From assembly GCA_900550255.1 (NCBI GenBank), contig URQZ01000021.1, positions 1 through 6,294 on the forward strand: a DNA stretch of 6,294 nucleotides. Direction: 5' to 3'. The notes under the pieces were generated by a model. It saw nothing but the letters and a program-made list of their open reading frames with translations. It ran no database searches and had not been told where the DNA came from. This DNA comes from an uncultured Mycoplasmatota bacterium. GTDB lineage: Bacteria; Bacillota_I; Bacilli_A; RF39; UBA660. Made by a program: the position numbers and the translations under genes. Of this stretch, positions 1 to 6,294 are shown piece after piece. The first letter of the stretch is position 1. Every line of letters begins with the position of its first letter.

Positions 1-90
1 AGTGCAAAGCACCACCAATGGTGGCAAGCTCTTGACAGGGCTTTTTCTTTTCTGTTGTGGGTACTCAAGAGGAAAAAAGGAAAAGTGTGA
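1..90 (+). CDS. possible C-terminal end of an unidentified gene (partial, cut by window edge)
   Basis: The frame starting at base 1 is open for 29 codons and ends at a TGA at 88-90. It reads SAKHHQWW at the start and ends in a hydrophobic stretch followed by a basic tail, LKRKKGKV. Tryptophans and a lysine-rich end are plausible for a real protein C-terminus, but 29 codons prove little. I do not recognise the family. The alternative frame (2-190) starts at a GTG with no visible ribosome binding site, and its cysteine- and phenylalanine-rich product is unconvincing. The lack of a gene between here and base 395 fits an upstream gene ending near base 90. No clear terminator hairpin follows. Confidence 0.3.
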   Translation, partial: SAKHHQWWQALDRAFSFLLWVLKRKKGKV

Positions 91-125
91 TGTCTCAATT
101 TTTTTATCTTGCACGCATAAAAAGA

Positions 126-154
126 TTGAAAGAGGTGTTTGTTTCCAGTATAAT
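126..154 (+). promoter_or_regulatory. sigma-A type promoter for the surface-protein leader
   Basis: A TTGAAA hexamer at 126-131 is followed by a 17-base spacer and a perfect TATAAT at 149-154. This is five of six at -35, six of six at -10, with ideal spacing. Transcription would start near 161 and give a leader of about 235 bases before the surface-protein ATG at 395. That leader contains the GACA repeat, the hairpin and the small ORFs described below. The match is seen directly; its use is inferred. Confidence 0.7.
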
Positions 155-208
155 GTTTTTTGTATAGAAGCAAGGATTGAATTTTTTTGAAAGAAAGGGT
201 TGACAGTC

Positions 209-334
<126 letters not shown>

Positions 335-344
335 GGGGGAGTTT

Positions 345-380
345 GTGCGTTTTTCTATGCAAAGAATTTATGAAAAATAA
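345..380 (+). CDS. possible 11-codon leader peptide ORF
   Basis: A GTG at 345 follows AGGGGGAG (334-341) closely and opens a frame encoding MRFSMQRIYEK if GTG is read as Met. It stops at TAA 378-380. That stop overlaps the AAGGAG ribosome binding site (379-384) of the surface-protein gene, the geometry expected for translational coupling. The spacing to the GTG is short and the ORF is tiny, so this may be chance. The start codon lies inside the 3' arm of the leader hairpin. Confidence 0.2.
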   Translation: MRFSMQRIYEK

Positions 381-394
381 GGAGTGAACAAACT

Positions 395-2557
395 ATGAAG
401 AAAAAACAAGTCCTTGCAGTAAGTTCCGCATTGATGATTGGAACAACAACTGCACTTACAGGGCTTCCTACTCCTGTCATGGCACAGGAAAACACAGAAG
501 TTGTGCAGGAAGCCGTTGTAGAAGAAAACAAGACAGAGCAAGTTCCTGTGGAACAGAAAACAGAAAACGCAGAAGTACAAGAGAATATAACAGACAAGGA
601 ACAGGAAGAAACTGCTGAAAATGCAGAAACTTTAAAAGAAGAAAGTACAAAACAGGAAACACCTGCAACACCAGAAAAAGAAGTGGTTACCGAAGATAAG
701 ACCGTTGAAGCAAGCAAAAATACAGAAGTAAAAGCTGGAAGCATTGCTATTGATGAAGCACATTTTCCAGACAAAGTATTTAGAGAACAAATCATTGCAG
801 AATTTGATAAAGACGGCGATAGTGTGTTATCTGTTGATGAAATATCAAAAGCCCAATTCTTAAACTTGCATGATATGAAAACGATATCTTCATTAGAGGG
901 TATTCAATATCTAACAAATTTGCAGTCTTTAGATGTTTCTACGACTTCTGTTTCAGACTTAAGTCCGGTTAAAAACTCATCTTTAAAAAGATTAGATTGT
1001 CGTTCTTCAAAAGTAAGAAGCGTTGATTTAACACGTTATCCGAATTTGGAAGCTTTCGTTTGCGATAATACATCAATTAACAGTCTTGATGTATCTAAGA
1101 ATGAAAAATTGAATACGTTATTTGCAGATAGTACCTCTATTTCCAATTTAGATGTAACAAACAATCCTAACTTAGAACAACTATCTTGTAGCAATACAGG
1201 ATTAATGGAACTTGATGTCACACATAATCCGCAATTAGTCACTTTAGATATAGGAGATACAAAAGTAAAAACACTTGATATAAGTAAGAACCCTAATTTG
1301 AAACAACTATCATGTTATATGACAAATATAGCTGAATTAGATGTAACAAAAAACACAAAACTGACACGCCTTTTTTGTCATGATACAACTATTAAAAAAT
1401 TAGATTTAAGCAATAATTTAGAACTTGAAATGCTACGTTGCGGTGAAATTTTTGAACAAGGGATAAGAGGTCTTGATATAAGTAAAAACACAAAAATTAA
1501 AAAATTAATTTGCGATGATTTATACTGGTTAAATGTCGGAGAGAATAAAGTTCTTGAAAATAATCATGCTTTTGTAGGCAACGGTTATATTGATATTAAA
1601 GGGAATAAAATCGACTTAAAAAAAGATGTTGAACAAGGAATAGATATTTCAAAAGTAAAAGTTACTGCAAATGGAACTTTAGATAAAGATACAGGAATTA
1701 TAACGGTAGATGATGTAAAAAAACCAGTTACTTATGAGTATGATTGCGGTACTTATAAAGACGGAAACGTTGTTTTAAAAGTAGAATTATCGTTAAACTC
1801 ACAAGGAGAAGATAATACAGCACCAACTATTTCTGCAAATGATGTTACATTGAATGTAGGCGATACTTTCGACCCATTGGCAAATGTAACAGCAACAGAT
1901 AAAGAGGACGGAACTATCACTTTGACAAAAGATAATATTGTTGCAAATGATGTAGATACTTCTAAGGCTGGTACTTACCATGTGACTTATAAAGTAACAG
2001 ATAAAAACGGAGCTTCTGCTAAAAAAACGATTACTGTAACTGTGAAACAAAATACAGGCGACCTTAACTCTGCTCCAATCATTTCAGCAAATGATGTTAC
2101 ATTGAATGTAGGCGATACGTTCGACCCATTGGCAAATGTGACAGCAACAGATAAAGAGGACGGAACGATTATTTTAACAAAAGATAACATTATTGCAAAT
2201 GATGTAGATACTTCTAAGGCTGGCACTTATCATGTAACTTTCCGTGTAGTAGATAAAAATGGTGCAATTACTGAAAAAACAATTACAGTTACCGTAAAAG
2301 AAAAAGTAACAAATAAACCTGTAAGTCCACAACAGCCACAGAAACCGAGCAAGCCAACTACTCCAACAAAGCCTAGCGGACAAAAGAACCCTGTAAAAAC
2401 AGGTGATATGACAAACGTAGGATTGTTTACTTCTATGTTTGCTGGTTCAACCGGTGTATTAGCTGTTTTATTAACGACAAAAACATACCCAGGAGGACTT
2501 TTACATGACCCAAGTACATTTTACACTGAAAAGCGAAGAGATTCAAAGCATTATTGA
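395..2557 (+). CDS. LRR/Ig-like cell-surface protein, C-terminus fused to IS256 sequence
   Basis: Predicted sortase-anchored surface protein of 720 residues as it stands. A signal peptide covers 1-30, with basic MKKK, a hydrophobic core and likely cleavage after VMA. A Glu/Lys/Thr-rich stalk runs to about 115. A DKDGDSVLSVDE loop at 138-149 matches the EF-hand calcium-binding pattern. Leucine-rich repeats of about 21 residues (LDVSKN, LDVTNN, LDISKN) fill about 165-375. Two Ig-like repeats (476-551, 560-635; DUF5011/HYR-like) precede a Pro/Lys-rich linker. A NPVKTGD motif (665-671) and a hydrophobic segment (672-693) form a sorting signal. Such proteins usually act in adhesion or host contact, but the ligand is unknown. 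The start has AAGGAG at 379-384, 10 bases upstream. The usual short basic tail is missing. From about residue 693 the reading frame runs on into IS256 DNA, adding about 27 foreign residues. The gene is therefore 3'-truncated and chimeric, and anchoring may be impaired. Confidence 0.85.
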   Translation: MKKKQVLAVSSALMIGTTTALTGLPTPVMAQENTEVVQEAVVEENKTEQVPVEQKTENAEVQENITDKEQEETAENAETLKEESTKQETPATPEKEVVTEDKTVEASKNTEVKAGSIAIDEAHFPDKVFREQIIAEFDKDGDSVLSVDEISKAQFLNLHDMKTISSLEGIQYLTNLQSLDVSTTSVSDLSPVKNSSLKRLDCRSSKVRSVDLTRYPNLEAFVCDNTSINSLDVSKNEKLNTLFADSTSISNLDVTNNPNLEQLSCSNTGLMELDVTHNPQLVTLDIGDTKVKTLDISKNPNLKQLSCYMTNIAELDVTKNTKLTRLFCHDTTIKKLDLSNNLELEMLRCGEIFEQGIRGLDISKNTKIKKLICDDLYWLNVGENKVLENNHAFVGNGYIDIKGNKIDLKKDVEQGIDISKVKVTANGTLDKDTGIITVDDVKKPVTYEYDCGTYKDGNVVLKVELSLNSQGEDNTAPTISANDVTLNVGDTFDPLANVTATDKEDGTITLTKDNIVANDVDTSKAGTYHVTYKVTDKNGASAKKTITVTVKQNTGDLNSAPIISANDVTLNVGDTFDPLANVTATDKEDGTIILTKDNIIANDVDTSKAGTYHVTFRVVDKNGAITEKTITVTVKEKVTNKPVSPQQPQKPSKPTTPTKPSGQKNPVKTGDMTNVGLFTSMFAGSTGVLAVLLTTKTYPGGLLHDPSTFYTEKRRDSKHY
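1820..2047 (+). repeat. Ig-like domain repeat, copy 1
   Basis: This stretch encodes residues 476-551 of the surface protein, starting APTISANDVTLNVGD. It recurs 252 bases downstream with near identity at both protein and DNA level. The conserved DNA suggests recent duplication or ongoing homogenisation by recombination, which could change the stalk length. Confidence 0.85.
2072..2299 (+). repeat. Ig-like domain repeat, copy 2
   Basis: This stretch encodes residues 560-635, starting APIISANDVTLNVGD, and is the second copy of the unit at 1820-2047. The differences cluster toward the end of the unit, for example TYKVTDKNGA against TFRVVDKNGA. The first half is almost unchanged. Confidence 0.85.
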
Positions 2558-3677
2558 ATATTCTGTAAAGGATGACGTTTCTAAAAATATTTTAACAACG
2601 GTATTTAATCAACTAATGGAAAATCAACGAACAGAATATATTCAAGCAAAAGAATATGAACGAACAGAAAACCGACAAAGTCAACGAAATGGCTATTATG
2701 AGCGCAGCTTTACGACACGTGTAGGCACGCTAGAATTAAAAGTACCCAGAACACGTGATGGCCATTTTTCACCCACAGTGTTTGAACGTTATCAACGAAA
2801 CGAAAAAGCCCTCATGGCTTCAATGTTGGAAATGTATGTATCAGGCGTTTCAACTCGTAAAGTATCAAAAATTGTGGAAGAACTTTGTGGTAAATCCGTC
2901 TCTAAGTCCTTCGTTTCTAGCTTAACAGAACAGCTAGAACCTATGGTTAACGAGTGGCAGAATCGTTTATTATCAGAAAAAAATTATCCTTACTTAATGA
3001 CCGATGTACTCTATATAAAAGTACGAGAAGAAAATCGAGTACTCTCAAAAAGCTGTCATATAGCGATTGGAATAACCAAAGATGGCGACCGTGAAATTAT
3101 CGGCTTCATGATTCAAAGTGGCGAAAGCGAAGAGACCTGGACAACATTTTTTGAATACCTAAAAGAACGCGGTTTACAAGGTACGGAACTCGTTATTTCT
3201 GATGCGCACAAAGGATTAGTCTCTGCCATTAGAAAATCCTTCACCAACGTAAGTTGGCAAAGATGCCAAGTTCACTTCCTAAGAAATATCTTTACCACCA
3301 TTCCTAAAAAAAATTCAAAATCTTTCAGAGAAGCTGTTAAAGGAATTTTTAAGTTCACAGATATTAACTTAGCGCGTGAGGCTAAAAATCGATTGATTCA
3401 TGATTATATCGATCAACCAAAATATTCAAAAGCTTGCGCATCATTGGATGATGGATTCGAAGACGCCTTTCAATATACCGTACAAGGAAATTCCCACAAT
3501 CGACTAAAGAGTACCAATCTAATTGAACGACTGAATCAAGAAGTACGCAGAAGAGAAAAGATTATTCGCATCTTCCCCAATCAAACATCAGCCAATCGCT
3601 TAATTGGAGCCGTTCTTATGGACCTACATGATGAATGGATTTATTCTTCAAGAAAATACATCAATTTTGATAAGTAG
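2505..3677 (+). CDS. tnp: IS256 transposase (Mutator-type DDE)
   Basis: This encodes a 390-residue transposase, the full family length, which cuts and joins IS256 ends through a circular copy-out intermediate. The catalytic acidic residues sit exactly where reported for IS256: D167 (LMTD), D233 (ISDAHKG) and E341 (NLIERLN). The N-terminal RNGYYER (61-67) and the C-x2-H block CQVH (254-257) typical of the Mutator superfamily are present. The start is the ATG after AGGAGG at 2491-2496. It overlaps the end of the surface-protein ORF by 53 bases in another frame. The normal upstream promoter region appears deleted, so transcription probably depends on read-through from the surface-protein gene. 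No internal stop or frameshift is seen. It converges with the resistance gene. Confidence 0.95.
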   Translation: MTQVHFTLKSEEIQSIIEYSVKDDVSKNILTTVFNQLMENQRTEYIQAKEYERTENRQSQRNGYYERSFTTRVGTLELKVPRTRDGHFSPTVFERYQRNEKALMASMLEMYVSGVSTRKVSKIVEELCGKSVSKSFVSSLTEQLEPMVNEWQNRLLSEKNYPYLMTDVLYIKVREENRVLSKSCHIAIGITKDGDREIIGFMIQSGESEETWTTFFEYLKERGLQGTELVISDAHKGLVSAIRKSFTNVSWQRCQVHFLRNIFTTIPKKNSKSFREAVKGIFKFTDINLAREAKNRLIHDYIDQPKYSKACASLDDGFEDAFQYTVQGNSHNRLKSTNLIERLNQEVRRREKIIRIFPNQTSANRLIGAVLMDLHDEWIYSSRKYINFDK

Positions 3678-3701
3678 AAATGGTAAAAACATTGTATAGC
3701 A

Positions 3702-3727
3702 TTTTACACAGGAGTCTGGACTTGACT
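3702..3727 (+). repeat. IS256 right terminal inverted repeat
   Basis: The 26 bases beginning TTTTACACAGGAGTCTGG and ending CTTGACT match the right end of IS256 as I recall it. They are complementary to the published left end at 17 of 26 positions, in line with the imperfect repeat of this element. No left partner is found near 2404 or elsewhere in the window, so a target-site duplication cannot be assessed. The next eight bases on the right are CACTTCCT. Confidence 0.75.
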
Positions 3728-3806
3728 CACTTCCTTTATTATTTTTCATTTTTTTAAACTATTTAATACTAATGTCTTTTATAATAGCTTTTCATATATT
3801 ATATAA

Positions 3807-5635
<1,829 letters not shown>

Positions 5636-5639
<4 letters not shown>

Positions 5640-5644
5640 TTTCA
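5636..5644. other. junction between Inc18 rep gene and Tn4001 cargo
   Basis: On the minus strand the rep stop codon and the GNAT start form TGAAAATG, with two bases between them. From memory, Inc18 plasmids share the sequence up to TACAGGCTGAAAAT and then continue with AAACCCGC. Here it switches to GGAAGAAGTT, the GNAT code. The breakpoint therefore lies at about 5637-5641, and the Inc18 sequence beyond it has been lost or displaced. This comparison is from recall and should be aligned. Confidence 0.55.
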
Positions 5645-6294
5645 GCCTGTATCATAGCTAAACAAATCGAGTTGTGTGTCCGTTTTTGGGCGTTCTGCTA
5701 GCTTGTTTAAAGTCTCTTGAATGAATGTATGTTCTAAGTCAAAAAACTCTGACAGCGCCTTTATATAGCTTTCTTTTTCTTCTTTTTTTACTTTAATGAT
5801 CGATAGCAACAATGATTTAACACTAGCAAGTTGAATGCCACCATTTCTTCCTGGTTTAATCTTAAAGAAAATTTCCTGATTCGCCTTCAGTACCTTCAGC
5901 AATTTATCTAATGTCCGCTCAGGAATGCCTAGCGCTTCTCTAATCTCTTTTTTAGTCGTCACCAAATAAGGCTTGTATACATCACTTTTTTCGCTAATAT
6001 AAGCCATTAAATCTTCTTTCCATTCTGACAAATGAACACGTTGACGTTCACTTCTTTTTTTCTTGAATTTAAACCACCCTTGACGGACAAATAAATCTTT
6101 ACTGGTTAAATCACTTGATACCCAAGCTTTGCAAAGAATGGTAATGTATTCCCTATTAGCCCCTTGATAGTTTTCTGAATAGGCACTTCTAACAAGTTTA
6201 ATCACTTCTTTTTCTTCTAAGGGTTGATCTAATCGATTATTAAACTCAAACATATTATATTCGCACGTTTCGATTGAATAGCCTGAACTAAAGT
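5642..6294 (-). CDS. repE: C-terminal part of Inc18 replication initiator RepE/RepR/RepS (partial at window edge)
   Basis: The frame is open from the right edge, with 13 codons (FSSGYSIETCEYN) before the first in-window ATG at 6253. That ATG is therefore internal and the gene starts outside the window. The 216 visible residues match my recall of the end of the roughly 497-residue initiators of pAMbeta1, pIP501 and pSM19035, finishing QLDLFSYDTG. These initiators start unidirectional theta replication at an origin just 3' of the gene. A primase-C-terminal-like helical region covers PLEEKEVIKL to ILCKAW. A helix-turn-helix follows at TKKEIREALGIPERTLDKLL. The C-terminus looks native and complete. 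The GNAT gene follows after two bases, so the origin is missing here and this copy probably does not drive replication, at least in this arrangement. It is less AT-rich than the genes downstream. Confidence 0.8.
   Translation of the reverse strand, partial: FSSGYSIETCEYNMFEFNNRLDQPLEEKEVIKLVRSAYSENYQGANREYITILCKAWVSSDLTSKDLFVRQGWFKFKKKRSERQRVHLSEWKEDLMAYISEKSDVYKPYLVTTKKEIREALGIPERTLDKLLKVLKANQEIFFKIKPGRNGGIQLASVKSLLLSIIKVKKEEKESYIKALSEFFDLEHTFIQETLNKLAERPKTDTQLDLFSYDTG

Larger units (their letters stand above)
2471..3727 (+). mobile_element. IS256, left end truncated
   Basis: The transposase, its ribosome-binding region, its 3' flank and its right end match IS256, the insertion sequence that flanks Tn4001. 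A full IS256 is 1324 bases with about 100 bases before the transposase ATG. Counting back from the right end at 3727, an intact copy would begin near 2404. Bases 2404-2470 instead encode the sorting signal of the surface protein. Sequence I recognise as IS256 begins only at about 2471 (TTAACGACAAAAACATACCC). About 67 bases, including the left inverted repeat and probably the native transposase promoter, are therefore missing. The element is unlikely to transpose alone, although its transposase could act on other copies. The exact left boundary is uncertain by a few bases and rests on my recall of the IS256 end. Confidence 0.8.

Noticed and set aside
2..190. 62-codon ORF beginning at a GTG at base 2
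   Set aside because: There is no room to see a ribosome binding site, the product is low-complexity and cysteine/phenylalanine-rich, and it runs across the good promoter at 126-154.
355..2383. Several antisense ORFs across the surface-protein gene
   Set aside because: They lie in the complement of a clearly coding, repeat-rich gene, have serine- or cysteine-rich products without domains, and recur because the underlying repeats recur.
3722..3750. Outward-facing TTGACT at the IS256 right end as a hybrid promoter
   Set aside because: IS256 ends can form hybrid promoters, but no good -10 lies 16-18 bases downstream, and it would read antisense into the 3' end of the resistance gene.
3728..3806. 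Terminator between the resistance gene and IS256
   Set aside because: Only AT-only partial palindromes such as ATTATATAAT are present, with no GC stem followed by a T-run in either direction.

Overview
The window looks like an acquired resistance region from a low-GC Gram-positive bacterium (Firmicutes). The genes are AT-rich with strong AGGAGG-type ribosome binding sites. There is a sortase-type surface protein, an IS256, the bifunctional aminoglycoside-resistance gene aac(6')-Ie-aph(2'')-Ia, and the end of an Inc18-type plasmid rep gene. Enterococcus or Streptococcus would be typical hosts for the right half. The KTGD-type sorting signal of the surface protein would also suit a gut Clostridia or Erysipelotrichia host, so I do not name a species.

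Bases 1-394: a possible C-terminal tail of an unidentified gene (1-90), then a roughly 300-base leader. The leader has a good sigma-A-type promoter (126-154), nine perfect copies of the tetranucleotide GACA (233-268), a long-range hairpin (309-353) and two small possible upstream ORFs. It precedes a large surface-protein gene (395-2557). That protein has a signal peptide, a Glu/Lys/Thr-rich stalk, an EF-hand-like loop, internalin-like leucine-rich repeats, two near-identical Ig-like repeats and a C-terminal NPVKTGD sorting signal.

Bases 2471-3727: an IS256 whose transposase is full length with an intact DDE triad and whose right inverted repeat is present. Its left end, including the left inverted repeat, is missing and replaced by the 3' end of the surface-protein gene. 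As a result the surface protein finishes in about 27 residues read out of IS256, and the two genes overlap by 53 bases.

Bases 3807-6294 (minus strand): the Tn4001 cargo, aac(6')-Ie-aph(2'')-Ia, is preceded with no gap by an N-terminally shortened GNAT acetyltransferase. That in turn lies two bases after the stop codon of an Inc18 RepE/RepR/RepS-type replication gene running off the right edge. No second IS256 is seen on this side within the window. The rep, GNAT and resistance genes are packed like an operon, so transcription from rep could reach the resistance gene. The Inc18 origin that normally follows rep is absent at this junction.

Overall this is a mosaic of three modules: a surface-protein locus, an IS256/Tn4001 segment and an Inc18 replicon fragment. 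The most unusual points are the repeat-bearing leader, which could make the surface protein phase-variable, and the two exact module junctions at about 2470 and about 5640.
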